Assembly (NCBI GenBank): GCA_037783415.1
Contig: JAZGTN010000087.1
Location: 2,790,001 to 2,854,000 of the forward strand
Source: Leptasterias polaris
Taxonomy: Eukaryota > Echinodermata > Asteroidea > Forcipulatida > Asteriidae
Direction of reading: 5' to 3'
Length of the DNA stretch: 64,000 nt
The notes under the pieces are model-generated. The model saw only the letters and a program-made list of their open reading frames with translations. It made no database searches and was not told where the DNA came from. This document shows, one piece after another, positions 14,166 to 26,018 of the stretch. Each line of letters opens with the position of its first letter. Within the stretch, counting starts at the first letter, position 1. Position numbers and translations under genes: made by a program.

Positions 14166-14591
14166 CCAGCAATTAAAGACATTTTAAATTAGATTGCAAT
14201 GTCTTGTCCGGATTAATGACTACAACTTCCCCTCGGTTGAGGTCCATCTGCTCTGGATGTGTACAATTTACTCTGTGTCTAATTTTACAAGAGCATCAGG
14301 TCACACATGTATCTGTTTGAGGATGTGGGGGAATCTGGTCCCCCCCCCCCCTCCCCTTTAACGCCTACGCGCTGGCTCCAATTATCGCCCACTAAGACTC
14401 TTGCAATAGGAGGGTAGTCTGAGAGTAACAACCAAATGTCTTCATGTTACACCCATTTTTTGATAAGTTTACAGTATAATCTAAAACAGGAGCAGTGGGC
14501 TCTTTGAGACACCTTCGGGGTGATAAAGTAACAAGGTAACTCCCATTCTGTTGACCTTTGTCTCAGAAACATGACCATCTGAAAGATCCGG

Positions 14592-14960
14592 TGTGTCATG
14601 GCTGAGCGGTCAAATGCACTGGACTTATGTTCTGGTGTTTCTGATCAGCAGAGTGTGGGTTTGAGTCCTGGTCTTGGCACTTTTGTCCTTAAAAGCAAGG
14701 CACTTAATTATTGCTCCGTCCTTCAGATAGGACGTAAAGCCGTAGGCCCCGTGTGTTGTGTAATTAATACACATACAAGAACCCAGTACATTTAACATTA
14801 ACAGAATATTGCCCCTGTGTTTTCTGGTATGGTTGACTGCAGATTGTGCCACAGCACCTTCTTGGCGCTATGTTAACAAATAGCTCCCTATACTTTGTAG
14901 AAAAAATAATGAGTTCTTTGAGACACCTTCGGTGGTCATAAAGCGCTATATAAGAAATGC
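14592..14960 (+). mobile_element. SINE family A (tRNA-Leu/Ser-like head)
   Basis: Head tggctgagcggtcaaatgca with tctgatcagcagagtgtggg, then a tail with gcacttaattattgctccgt and a 3-prime end caccttcggtggtcataaag / cgctatataa. Other copies: 18770-19595 (interrupted), 22722-22997, 42231-42430, 43141-43350, 46848-47075, plus a fragment at 45178-45232. Confidence 0.8.
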
Positions 14961-14965
14961 GTCAC

Positions 14966-15072
14966 AATGCCAAAGGACACAAGTGTGAAGACTGGGACTC
15001 TAACCCACCCTCTGCTGATCAGAAACACAAGAGCTTGAGTCTGGTGATTTTAACCACTCAACCACAGTCATC
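14966..15072 (-). mobile_element. SINE family A head, reverse orientation
   Basis: Reverse complement of the same head (ctctgctgatcagaaacaca and ggacacaagtgtgaagactg), next to the plus-oriented copy that ends at 14960. Confidence 0.7.
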
Positions 15073-15654
15073 AACTGGGGAAAGAAATGGTTCACATTGT
15101 GTCTGAACCTGTAGATGATTTACAGAGTCCAAAAACCTCCTGAATTGAAACATCTGGGAGGTTCCAAGTCTAGAATAAGGAGGAACCCAGGCCTGCAAGC
15201 CAGTTCAGGAACTTTCATATTCTGCAAATCTCATCCCTGGAAATGTCCTATGTGGAAAAAGTTAGTTTAAAGTAAGATCAGCCCACTACCCATTAGGAAA
15301 TGTTATCAGTCTGAGAGCATCACTCCTATCCCTCCAATTAAAAAAACTCCTCATCCTGGTGCAGTCCACACACATGGAGATCATACATTAACACCAGATT
15401 GTCAACATAAACAATAGCAATGAGTCAAGAGATAGAGGAAGTCTTCTAATTATGATGTCAACTTTAACCATGCAGATCTTGTCACCTGTAAATCCCTTTG
15501 TGTAGACGTATTAACTGGGTTTTAAACTTAATGGTGTTGAGTCATTCATCAAAAATGGAAACCCTCAGATGTATCTGTTGTGGAGAAGTCAAAGTGACTC
15601 TTGTATGGTATTTTTAATTACAAAGAACTTGCATTAAAACAAAAACAAATTGAA

Positions 15655-15795
15655 GTGTCAAGTAATTTAAAACAAGGGAAAACTGACTGGGTGAATTTTA
15701 ATTAATTTGGGTTGAACATAGACAATGGATTTGAACCTATGACCCCAAGATTGACATGCTGGTGCTCTACCAACTTAGCCATCTAGCTCTAAAGT
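15655..15795 (-). mobile_element. SINE family B (tRNA-like head, minus strand)
   Basis: On the minus strand the head has a tRNA A-box (ttggtagagcaccagcatg) and a B-box-like ggttcaaatcc, followed by a tail complementary to agggaaaactgactgggtga. Relatives: 30005-30150, 30925-31070, 46318-46455, all minus. Confidence 0.7.
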
Positions 15796-16829
15796 TGGCA
15801 GTGTCCCTAAACTTGTATTGGAACTTTACAAAGGGCACCACAGCAAAAAGCACAGGGCACCACGGTAATTGCTGCAGACTTTGTGGGTTAATTTGAGTCC
15901 TGACGTATTATTGCTTAATAGTTTTGTGTAGCTGTGAACTCTTGAATCAGTATGACAAATATCAACCAATGAGATCTTATTAAAAAACAATTAAATGAAG
16001 AAATGTTGATCCATTTGTTTGTAGTATTTGAACAAGTGCCAGCAGCAGGATTTTCTGATGCTACGTAAGACCCAGGGTCTTCATGCACCACTGAAACTAC
16101 AGATGGAGATCCATGCAGCAAAACAGGTATCTTAATTTGACTGTCCTCATTCACTGTCTGTTTAGTCTCATAGGAGTATATGTAAGGCAGGGATCAATTT
16201 CAAATTAACCAAAGCATAACCAAATTATGCTTACCAGAATAAGGTTACCAGCCAAAGTACACATGGACCATCTTTGACTGGTATCCTGCAAAATTGTTAA
16301 GCAAAATTGTCTGCTTAAGCAGCTGAATGAAATTGGGCCCGGGTTGGTATTAGCCGCTACAGCAGTGGCTATGGCCGGAATGCTGAATATTCCTACTATT
16401 TATCACTGTGGCTGTTGCTAATGGTGATAACTGTAGCCAAAGCCGCTTGGTTCTGATATGGCCTGGGTAGTTGTTTTTAAGGGATAGGTTTGCGGCGGCA
16501 CCGTACGAATAACCTGCTTTGAACATGTGTGGTTCTGAAAAAACCACTATGTTCAAGAGAGACTGTTTACATGGTGTGACCGCAAATGTATTCCATATTG
16601 ACAAACCACCATGCAAATTTTGTATACTTACAGTGGCTTAACTGTCGATGCATTGTCAATATTTATTATTCATTTGTGACTCTCAATTACTTTGTTTATG
16701 AAAGTGTATTTTTGTGGTTTGCATTTTGTCATGTAATTGATTTGTAATTGATTTGAATTATTTCATCTTGCTGAAAATACATATTTTTGCAACTTTATTA
16801 GTAATGCTTACACTACAATGTACAAGTAC
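15796..16829. other. No gene recognised
   Basis: Non-coding; no repeat family clearly assigned. Confidence 0.5.
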
Positions 16830-16830
16830 A

Positions 16831-17012
16831 TGTGCATTCATTATTCATGTTTTGTGATTTTCTGAATGAGCATTTATCATACATGTTTTGTGATTTTATC
16901 TATGTGCATTTATTATCCATGTCTTGCAAATTTATCAATGTGCATTTGTCATACGTGCTTTGTGGTTTTATGAAAGTGCATTTATTATACATGCTTTGTG
17001 TGAATTTGTGTG
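16831..17012 (+). repeat. Degenerate 36-bp tandem repeat, about 5 units
   Basis: Units begin tgtgcatttattatacatg and continue with a ttttgtgattttat-type part. The 36-bp period keeps one reading frame open (12-residue repeats), but this is a by-product of the period. Confidence 0.75.
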
Positions 17013-17856
17013 ATATACTTGCAATTTAAACCATTTGAATTATTTCTTAATATTACTATCACCTCTGTTTTTTTGATTCATTGTGATATATTTGTCTTCT
17101 TCAAAAAAACAAATTGTCAAATCTCTCAATTACAAAAAATATTCTGAGGTTCAACAATTCATCTCGCGGTTTGGCAACATGGTTACAACTTTATCCTTCC
17201 CAGATTTCAAGTGAAAGTGCTACATACATATATGTTTGTTGAGGCATGTGTGCATTATACATTGTACACCTGCATGGAAGATACAGCAGCCATTGCACCA
17301 CCGTTCTTCCCAACAAATACACTCAGCCATCAGACTGAGGCTGGACCCCCAAATAGTCTGGTATCCTGTCATGGAAATGTTGCATTGATGTGGAATATGC
17401 ATTTGGTGCTTGATATGTGGCATGGTGTACCCCACTCCTATTGTGTCTTCATTGTGTTCTCGGAATCTCTAGAATTCTTTAGAGGATTCTAGGGGGGTTG
17501 GGTTTATCTCCTGTATAAGAGGAAAAGAGTGTGTTACATGTAAAGCATATTTCTTTATGGTTAAAGTGTGGGAACATTTTGTTTGGGGTTGGGGGGTGGG
17601 GGACACCCTCTGCCACATATCATGCTTGTTATAGGAATATGACATGGATGACCGCTCATTTATTTCTTACTTTACACCAGGTAGCCCATTAAGTAGAATC
17701 CATTGGTCTCTCACAGGTGCTGGCATAACATAGCCCCCTCTCCCTCCCACCCCGGCAAACAAACAAACAATTGAACAACACCAAAAGACGCTTACAGAGT
17801 GATTCAATCTTCTTTGAACTCTTTTGAACACTCTTATTGATTTTTGCATTCTTCAG

Positions 17857-17950
17857 ATCCAGAGAGCACCCTGCTTACCGAGCTCATATGCTGCCCTGGA
17901 TACGTTGCTTGGACGGGATGAAACAATCGGCTTTGAAGATTTCCTCAACG
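17857..17950 (+). CDS. Candidate internal exon, unknown gene
   Basis: Acceptor tttttgcattcttcag and donor CAACG|gtaaga. In the frame that continues from 13813 it reads IQRAPCLPSSYAALDTLL, then GRDETIGFEDFLN plus one base: 31 codons with mixed hydrophobic and acidic residues, like real protein. A second frame is also open, but it hits a stop at once in either downstream exon. Family not recognised. Confidence 0.4.
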
Positions 17951-18008
17951 GTAAGAAGAACAAAGTTGTGCCTCCATTTGTTCATTGATTTAAGATAAAA
18001 GAAACTGC

Positions 18009-18130
18009 TACCACCAATGTGGTTCCTGACATCATATGCTTACAAAAGAGCTGCAGATCTTCATGCACTTTCTGCAGGCACAAAGAGTACACATATCGCT
18101 GAGGGAACACATAAAATCTTAAAGAAAGTT
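18009..18130. mobile_element. Fragment related to the MITE at 36418-36758
   Basis: Shares cttacaaaagagc, tttctgcaggcaca and the following block with 36418-36758. Lies between candidate exons at 17950 and 18309. Confidence 0.5.
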
Positions 18131-18308
18131 CCGGTGGCTGACTAGAGTCAAGTAGACTTCAGGTTTGTTTTAGCTTTACATATGTAACTTAACCATAGTC
18201 GATCTAGATGCCAGCGGAATGCTGCGTAGTTTGACTAGCTAGGTGGCTGGGCTCAGCTCGAAAAAAAAAACTCTTCTTGTTTAACTTACTTTTTCTTTTT
18301 CATAACAG

Positions 18309-18358
18309 AAATGAACTTGACAATAGGAGAAGGAAGGGCTGTGCAAACCTCAATATAG
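18309..18358 (+). CDS. Candidate alternative terminal exon B, unknown gene
   Basis: A strong acceptor (ctttttctttttcataacag) precedes 16 codons in the frame from 17950, EMNLTIGEGRAVQTSI then TAG. It would give a different, shorter C-terminus than the exon at 18437. No transcript evidence is available. Confidence 0.2.
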
Positions 18359-18436
18359 ATGTATTTTTTGTGCCACCCTAAACTGTTTACCTGCAACTTG
18401 CTGTACGTTATTAACAATTTTCTTCTCTCATTTCAG

Positions 18437-18597
18437 AAAGGCTGAGAAGATTCAGCATTTTCCCAGGCACTAATTCTACTAACCCTAACCTTTTCTCACT
18501 GGATCATGACAGGAAGAGACCCAAACCAATCTATTGGAAGGGACATACTTTCGCTTCACCCCATATTTTCTTTACCAGAATAAATCTTGCATTGTAA
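18437..18597 (+). CDS. Candidate terminal exon A, unknown gene
   Basis: After acceptor ttttcttctctcatttcag the frame from 17950 continues for 53 codons to TAA at 18595. It begins ERLRRFSIFPGTNSTN; RRFS resembles a basophilic kinase site. AATAAA at 18579-18584 lies inside the coding part, so the poly(A) site is unclear. Could be an internal exon if a weak donor overlapping the stop (CATT|gtaact) is used. Confidence 0.35.
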
Positions 18598-18769
18598 CTA
18601 TTGGCTACAGTCGCACGCTATTGTACTCCCCAATATTTCCTAGGTGGACAAACAGGAAGAGGAAACAAGTTATTATGCTCTCCTTGTGTATGAGACCCAG
18701 TTACTCTTCCCTTTAAGCTGCTTACTAGTGGAACATTTTGTAAACTAACATGCCCTCCATAGGTTTGTA

Positions 18770-18864
18770 TGACGGTCAAGCGCACCGAACTAAAGCTGTG
18801 GTGTTTTTGATCAGCAGACTGTGGGTTCAAGTCCCGATCTTGACACTTGTGTCCTTAAGAACCA
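18770..18864 (+). mobile_element. SINE family A, 5-prime part, split by a MITE
   Basis: Head with gatcagcagactgtgggttc and cttgacacttgtgtccttaa; the expected continuation resumes at 19315 (ttgcctcgtcgtacagttgg). The element between is the piggyBac-like MITE. Confidence 0.8.
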
Positions 18865-19314
18865 TTAACCCTAACTCCCAAAGCGTTTTTACTAGAATCC
18901 ATCCCTAACCCAACACATTCCAACAGCTTTATACTACCATGAGATGGGAACTGTACCCAATCTTAGGGGGACGATACACAACCTAACAAACTCCAACAGG
19001 CCTTTTTTGTTTGATTTTGTTGGAGTGTGTACACTTGGCATGTGCAAAATTTGATCAGTGAAATCACACAGTACCCAACATAACATAATCCAACAACTAT
19101 CTCATTAGACCATGGAGGAAAGAACAATGCCAGACATGTACATTTCACACATCCACCATACCCACTCAATCAAATTCAAACACCATTACTTGTCAGCAAG
19201 GATACACAATCCCACAGAATCAAACACCCAATCCTAACTTCACTGTACTTAACCCAACAAAATTAAACACTTTGCCCTGTTTGAATTTGTAGGGTTAGGG
19301 ATTGTTAGGGTTAA
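18865..19314. mobile_element. piggyBac-like MITE, copy 1 (nested in a SINE)
   Basis: TTAA at both ends (18865-18868, 19311-19314), with inner ends CCCTAAC and GTTAGGG as inverted repeats. Internal length is 442 bp, with no transposase. TTAA target duplication with a CCC start is the piggyBac hallmark. The SINE on both sides reads continuously when the element and one TTAA are removed. A near-identical copy is at 62141-62589. Confidence 0.85.
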
Positions 19315-19595
19315 TTGCCTCGTCGTACAGTTGGTGGTCCCGTGTAATGTGTAATGCACGTAAAATAACCCAGTTCACTAATCGTTAAGAGAAGCGGTCC
19401 GCCCCAGTGTTTTCTAGCATGGTTGGCTGCAGATTGTGCCACAGCACTTTGTAAACTGTCACAAGGTGCAGCATGTATACATGCAAAATAGGTATTATAA
19501 TTCCAAATTCCATAGCTCCGCATACCTGTAGAAAAAACAATGAGCGTTTTGAGCCACCACAGGGTGTGATAAAGTGCTGTATAAGAACTGAGTAT
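19315..19595 (+). mobile_element. SINE family A, 3-prime part
   Basis: Continues from 18864: tail with gtaatgcacgtaaaataacc, gttggctgcagattgtgcca and the gataaagtgctgtataagaa end. Confidence 0.75.
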
Positions 19596-20405
19596 TATAT
19601 GTAAGTAACTTGCAACACCATGAATTACACCGCCATAGCTGAGGTCAGGTAATGAAAATGAGCATGTGTGTGTGTGTGCTGAACTGTGAGCCAATGATGT
19701 GCCCTGTTTTGATCTCAGTGGGGGCGCTGTTTCAGATTCTGACATCACACGCAAGATGCCTACACCAGTGTATAAAATGGTTAGTTATAGACTATTTCAG
19801 AAACCACCACTTAGGCTTTGACTCCGGCTTAGGGACCGTCTGTCTGTTCAAAGTCCCATACAGAAAGTGTGCTTTTTCAAAATAACTGACAGAGCCAGAG
19901 CCTAAGCCTGAATCATGAGCAAGTAGCCGCCTGCATGACACCTTTTCTGCACGTTTTGGAAATAGCTGTCTCACCGATTCCGGGTGCTTTTATCCGTACG
20001 TAACCCCAACCTCCTTTTCTTTTTTGTACTCGTCATTATGCTGATATAGACTATATTCTTCTGCCAAATTCATTTACCACCCTGGGATACGACCAGGAAG
20101 AGAGGTTAACAATATACAGCCCCAGTCTGCTTTGTTATTGTCAATCAAAGAACACTTTTTCTTTCCCTCAATGACATCATGGTACCTCTGTGGAATTCTC
20201 AACAGGGGAACTTAAACAGACAGGTGTTTCCCCCCATGGTCTTTTGTTTCATTCAACAATGGATTACATGTCTTTCTTTTGTTTTAAAGAGCAAGTACTG
20301 CCTTGATGAATCCTAGGAAATCCTAAGAAGTCAATGTTGAAGTCAGCATGAAGTTTCATCTCTGTTGTTGTATTAATTACATCATGTGGATCAGTAGTCG
20401 CCACA
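19596..20405. other. No gene recognised
   Basis: Non-coding; short (GT)n at 19666-19678. An inverted pair (taggctttgactccggctta near 19812 and ctgacagagccagagcctaa near 19886) suggests another decayed MITE. Confidence 0.5.
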
Positions 20406-20630
20406 GATTATAGAGCGCCTAGGGCGTAAGATGGGGAACTCGGGCTAAAATTGTTCTCCAGATGCAATTTTTCAAATTTGTTGATGCCAAAATAGATCAT
20501 TGCAGACAAAAACTACTGCTATCAATGATATAACAAAACATTTGCTTGCTGTAATGGCACCCATGCATATTTTCATGTTCCAACAATAGATAGAGCTCCA
20601 GTTCCCCATCTTGCTCCCTTTGTGCTCTTT
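20406..20630. mobile_element. MITE-like element with imperfect inverted ends
   Basis: The left end agagcgcctagggcgtaaga / tggggaact matches the complement of the right end agttccccatcttgctccct; about 225 bp. Confidence 0.55.
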
Positions 20631-20776
20631 ATCTTATTCTTTGGTAGTCACAAAGTGATAGATTGTGGGGCTGTCTGTCTGTCTAGGCACACCAGAATTT
20701 ATTGTGAAAGAGGAGGGGTTTGTACTGGCTTTGTATAATCCTGGAAAGTGTGTTGACATCTACTCCTCCCTTACAG

Positions 20777-20910
20777 GTCGGCTCAAAATACACCCAGAAT
20801 TTAGAGAGCCAGCATAGACAATGGTGGGTACCCTGCACCATAGTTCTGATTCTCAATTTGGATTGTAATTGGTTGAAATGGGTAAATGAAGTCACAAGTT
20901 CCATTTAACC
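20777..20910 (+). repeat. Dispersed repeat shared with 63415-63480
   Basis: Both loci follow an acceptor-like ttacag with gtcggctcaaaata / gttggctcagagtt, then end gaagtcacaagttccattta / cagaatcacaagttttgttg. Looks like an exon at first sight; being repeated argues for a mobile origin. Confidence 0.45.
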
Positions 20911-21865
20911 AATAGGAAAATAAATGTAGATGCACAACCCTACCGCTTGCACTCTTATACTAGATTGTTCAAGTTAGCTGGTTAGCACAGAGAAATCTCA
21001 TTATTCTGTGCAAGTCTTTTGCATATATTGAAGTGTTTATGTGAACCTTGGGTACTCGCATACCTTGTTTAACATTTGAAGGAAACAATAACGCAAACTT
21101 CAAAGTTTGAATATTTGCAACACTTGCATCCATGGTCCATGGTTGCATCCAAGGTCAATGGTACATCGCCAATGATATTTTTGTAGTTACGAGCCTCAAA
21201 GTGTAACGTCATATGTTTGGGCTTTTCTTTGATTAACAGGCTTTTGAGACAAGGGCAGAAGAGTTACCCGTTTAATCTGCTGTTCACAAAGATGGGTGTC
21301 TGCTCCAAATAACATAAAGAGCGGGAAAAATACTCAGGTTGTCTGCTTGCAAAGTGTCCAATTTGTAAATATAAAAAAGTCTCTCTGCAAGGTTTTAGTA
21401 ATGGAAAGGTTCTTTTGAATGCTGCAGATGAGGGGGAAAAAAAACCAGTTTATATAGTTGTTTCCTCTTATAATCTTGAAGTGTCTAGTTTGTAGTTATA
21501 AGAAAATTGCCGCATCATGTTACACGTAGTGTTGATTTTGCAGAGTTATGCCAACATTTGACATCGCCTTTAATTCTATGCAAATTCCTATGGGAGGAGA
21601 TATCTAATAAATCACTCAGTTCTTATTGTACTCAGACCTCAATGGATTACTAAAAAGGTGTCTCAGGAAGGGTCTCAATTTATGGTACATTAACTTTATT
21701 GATGGTTACCAGTGCCCCACTTAAGTTTTCCAGTTCCTGAAGGAATTTGTCAATGTGGAGCATGAAATGTTTGCGGTAAAATGCAGAGGTGGGATGCAGA
21801 GTTTGATCAACGAGCAATGATGCTTCAAGTGAGGAAGCGCTTTACGAAAAGAAGTAAATTAGAAG

Positions 21866-22363
21866 TTAAATAAGCAGGTGAGTTTTCAGCATCGTTTTGA
21901 AAATGTTCTCATTTGGAGCAGCTTTAATGAATTGTGACAAGTTGTTCCAGAGTGATGAGGTTGAGCAATTGCTTAAATGATTTAGTGCGAGTGATGTATT
22001 GGATAATTGGATAAGTTGAGAAGTAGAGCTGGAACGGAGAGTACGAAGAGGTTGATATGGATGAAGGATTACTTGGAGGTAGTGGGGTGCAGATTGTTTG
22101 AATGGTTTGTAAGTCAGAAGGTGGAGTTTGAAGTCTATGCATTTGGAGACAGGGAACCAAAAAGTGTATGGAGTATTGGAATGACGTGTGGCGAGGTGAT
22201 GAACGGAATTTAAGTCTTGCAGCAGAGTTTTGAACACATAACAAGTGTATTTATTTGCATTGACCAAATTTGTGTTTTTATGGCTTCTGAAGGTTTTGGA
22301 GGGCACGGGGATGGATAGATGTGGGGACTTGATACTGTTGTCAGCAAGAAAGACTGCATTCAA
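21866..22363 (-). pseudogene. Non-LTR retrotransposon C-terminal fragment, frameshifted
   Basis: Two minus-strand frames alternate over the same stretch. One has VSKCIDFKLHLLTYKPF, SAPHYLQVILHPYQPLRTL, RSSSTSQLIQLSNT and then SLWNNLSQFIKAAPNE; the other has CVQNSAARLKFRSSPRHTS upstream. Together they match the region after the RT thumb of CR1/L2-type elements, broken by at least one frameshift. No catalytic core. Confidence 0.8.
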
Positions 22364-22721
22364 CAGAGCTTTTATGTTTTATGCCTTTTTTTGTTTCTCT
22401 TGGTTAGATCGTTCATTGGTTCACATCACTGGAGACCGGTGAATTAAACACTGGCTGAAGTTTACTCATCAGTGCAGGTGGTCTCAAGCCAGTGGAAGAG
22501 AACTTGACCAGTCAGAATAATTGATGCCTTTGACCTGATCATTGTATCTCTGCCAGAACCCTTGGCTATAACAGAGTTCTGACCAAAGTGGTCATCCACT
22601 GAAGTTGTTGGATGTTTAGGCTGTAGATTCTCACAACTGAGCATTGCCGTCAAGTAACTACTGATGCTAGGATGACTGTAGTTCCATGCCATGACCCAAA
22701 CATTACTTTGTTTGTCATCTC

Positions 22722-22997
22722 TAGTGGTCTAGCACACAGTACTCAAGTTTTGATGTTCTGATCAGCAGAGTGTGGGTTTCGGGTCCCAGGCTTGACACTT
22801 GTGTCCTTAAGTGAGACACCTAACCATTATTGCTTTGCCCTGGGATGGGACATGAAGCCATAGGTCCAGTGCATTGTGTAATAAATGTTAAAGAACCCAG
22901 TAATTTATCAGTAAAAGAAGGGGGTTACCGCGGTGTTCATGTTGGCTGCAGATTGCACCGCAGCACCTTTACAAGGTGCTATAAAGAGGTTCCCATA
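22722..22997 (+). mobile_element. SINE family A copy
   Basis: Head with ctgatcagcagagtgtgggt, middle taaccattattgctttgccc, end ttggctgcagattgcaccgc and tacaaggtgctataaagag. Confidence 0.8.
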
Positions 22998-23173
22998 ATA
23001 GACCTTATGCATTGACGTCACCAAGCCGCCATCTTAGAGGTAAACTGATGATGAAACAATGGAAACGCGCTGATTTGTACGCGCGGCGCACAAGACTGGC
23101 CAATGAGCATCTTCCTTTTGACCTCTAGGTGAGGGCGCCCTACTCAAATGACGTCATATGCATAAGGTCTATT
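22998..23173. mobile_element. MITE family 3 (AATAGACC ends) with a CRE in each arm
   Basis: Ends aatagaccttatgcat and atgcataaggtctatt are perfect inverted repeats; 176 bp. A full TGACGTCA palindrome lies near each end (23013-23020, 23149-23156). It directly follows the SINE at 22722-22997. Confidence 0.85.
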
Positions 23174-24924
23174 CAAACATAGCATATCTGTCATACCTGT
23201 TGCAGCACTTTAAAACCTGTGGCAAAAGTGCTGTAGACCCCTTGCATATGAAGTCCCACTCTCAAACAGCGCCCTCACTGGGACAAAAGGAGGCAGCTTT
23301 TTGGACAATAGCTGTTCAAAAGTGTGTGCGTGTGACCCCAGCGTACCAGTAGTGTTGTGCGCTATGCAAGGCTATAAATGACTGATATTGTTATTCTTAT
23401 TTATCTCTGAAAGTGTGTTCAGTATTCAAAATTAAAATAGTAAATGGAATTTTAAAAAGCGCCCATATGTCGCTTGCTCAAAACAATAACTGCTGCTTCA
23501 GCTAACCAGTCACAGAGCAGAGAAAATGCTATAATTAGTCGACAACTAATAACAATGCAACAAATGAGTTAATCGTTTCAATATTAATTCATTTGACAAT
23601 GGGTCAAAACTAAACTAAAAGGGATGCAATCTCAAACAGTATATATCACAAGATGATGTTAACCCGTAACTTGCATCTTCCTTTGCATACAGTTCCTGTG
23701 TTGCCCTTCACAAACGTGTAACTTTTAATATACAGGGGTGCTTTGCAAGTCTTGCAGAAAATAATCCACAAGGGACTTGGATGTTATCTAAACTTTCAAG
23801 AGTAAATTTCTCAACCCTGTTGTCTAAGAAGAGGCTAGTTGGATTCCTGTATCCAATTGGATTAGCATCGAGATCTGAAAACTTCCCTTCACAAAAATAC
23901 AAAGATTTATTTTTGAGCGCGGCAAATGTGTTTGCTTATCAGTTGCCGTGGAAATGACCCCCAGAACATAAGTTCACAACTAAATATAGCAGCAGGAGCC
24001 GTACAGTAATGTAATATATCCCTTGGTGACTATCGGCTGAATGAATGAAAAACTCCAACATCCATTATTCGACTCCTCCCCTGAGCCCTCCATAATCCCT
24101 CGCCTCCAACCTGCCTCTGATTTCCCAAAGTCATTAAACCCAATTTGTCCGCCCCATGGATCTGTCCACCTAAGTCTGAGATATCATTCTGCCCTGACAC
24201 ACCCAGTTAGCTTCACATGTGTCTTTGACACACAGGGACCTATTGCTTGTGAGAGTTACAATTGTAGGGATTTCCAGGTGGTAATATAAGGACCCCCGGG
24301 ATGTCAAATGCCACTGTACTTTCTTCAAGATAATTGCAGAGGTCCTGAAAAGTCCAACCGAAAAATGTGACGTAAGTGGTGATCAATCTCTTATACACGC
24401 CCATGTGACAAACTCATATGGAATTGTCTTTATAATTTTTTACGTCTTCATATTATAATTATTTTGTAAGGGGGGGGGGGATTGACTTGGTTACCGGAAG
24501 CACCTTTGTTTAACAAGATTCGTTGAGAGAGTTGTGGATTCAATGTGTAGTCAACTCTTGTTATAAAAATATTGCTGTGAAAATTACTTCTCTTTTTTTA
24601 TAAGAGGACAGCAAAAGAAAGAAAGAAAACTAAGCAAAAATGAGATTCAGGACTTCAGAATGCAGTCTTTATAAGCAGAACCTCTTTATGTAAGCGCTCT
24701 TCACACTGCACTTTTACATTGTGAGTAAACACAAACCTTCATTGTCCGGTTTTGAAAAGATTTTGTTGAAAGACTTTGTGAGGAAAAAGGTCATGTAAAG
24801 GCATATCACTACGAGATCCCTTTATGCTCAGTTCTAGTTCTCTGCCAGATGTGGTTCCAAATTCTGATTGGACACCCAAGCCAGCAATAACTTAGTCTCT
24901 TAAGAGTGAAACACACTTGTCCTA
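23174..24924. other. No gene recognised
   Basis: Non-coding. Near 23234 (gtagaccccttgcatatgaa) there is a piece related to the MITE at 35068. G-run at 24471. Confidence 0.5.
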
Positions 24925-25175
24925 AAGAGATGGGCGTTGGTTCTCTCCTGTGCCAGGAGTGTTTTAATACGGGCCCTCCATTCCCCCTCTTTCGGGAAAA
25001 ATTAAACACTTTTGATCTCAGGCTGTGCTCCGTGGTCATATATTGGTCGATGTGGCTGGCTGCCAAAAGGCGCCTTCATATGCCTGTGGGTAGACCATGT
25101 TGTGCTTTGCAATTCAGCTTCTCGTCCACGAGTGGGGATGATTTGCCTCCCAAATTATTATTATTAATATTATAG
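24925..25175 (+). mobile_element. SINE family C, tail only
   Basis: Shares ggttctctcctgtgcc, ggaaaaattaaacacttttg, atattggtcgatgtggctgg and gagtggggatgatttgcctc with 32150-32370, but the tRNA-like head is missing. Ends in an ATT-rich tract. Confidence 0.65.
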
Positions 25176-26018
25176 TTAAAGAGTTTGAATAAAAACTCCC
25201 CCTTGAATACCATCCCTTTAAACCTGACCCGTTGATGGCTTTACTCTGATCAGTGTTTAAAGAGCGGCTCCATTTTTCTTTAACACTATAGCCTGATGGA
25301 TCTTCTGGAAAAGCCATTCAGATCAACTGAAATGTTCCTGCCTGCTTGTCAGGGCGGGACATGCTTCTTGCTAGGGCGTCACTTTCTCGGGTATGGTGGT
25401 AAAATCAAGTCTTAGGGGTAAGCTGAGACATCCGAGAGTCCAGACAAGGCAGAAACATGCTTTGCTCACAGATAACACGTCTGAAAATAGCACTTTGTGA
25501 AAAAAATGCGGTCGGCCAAGAAAATTGTCTAGCGATGACGTTTTATCTTCAAATTGAGTTTCATATACTTCTCGTGATGAGAGACTTAATTCAGCTGCCT
25601 TGAAACTGTGTCAATCAAATTGAGACAGAAATATTTTGTCCGATAATGACAATTTACCATCATGATTGAATTTAATTGATTGTAATCTGGATGTAAAATC
25701 CAGGCACACACATTTGTAGCTGATCAGCTGATTTCCTAGTTGTAGGTTTCTCAGCTGCCGTTGAAAATTGAAGAGCATTGTGCTTGGTATGTCCCGTTTA
25801 AATACAAAAAAACTAACTGCAGTTGTATGGCAGATAGTTCAAAATAAAAGTTTCATTCTAGGTTTGTGTAAAGTTTTTTTTTTTTTTTTTTTTTCATTTT
25901 TATGTGTCCTCAGACTCATGTCAGAGTCTGAATCTTTCGCTGTAATCTCTGACTACAGCCGAGTCCGAGTCACCAAAATCATGATTCGAGTCAGACTCAA
26001 CTTAACAACTCCATGCTA
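25176..26018. other. No gene recognised
   Basis: Non-coding, with a 20-base T-run from 25874 and an imperfect gagtc-rich stretch at 25908-26000. Confidence 0.5.

Noticed and set aside
18865..19314. Telomeric or interstitial telomere repeat
   Set aside because: Only the ends carry one or two TTAGGG-like motifs, as TIRs with TTAA duplications.
20777..20823. Exon with acceptor ttacag and donor gtgggt
   Set aside because: The same block recurs at 63415, so it is part of a dispersed repeat.
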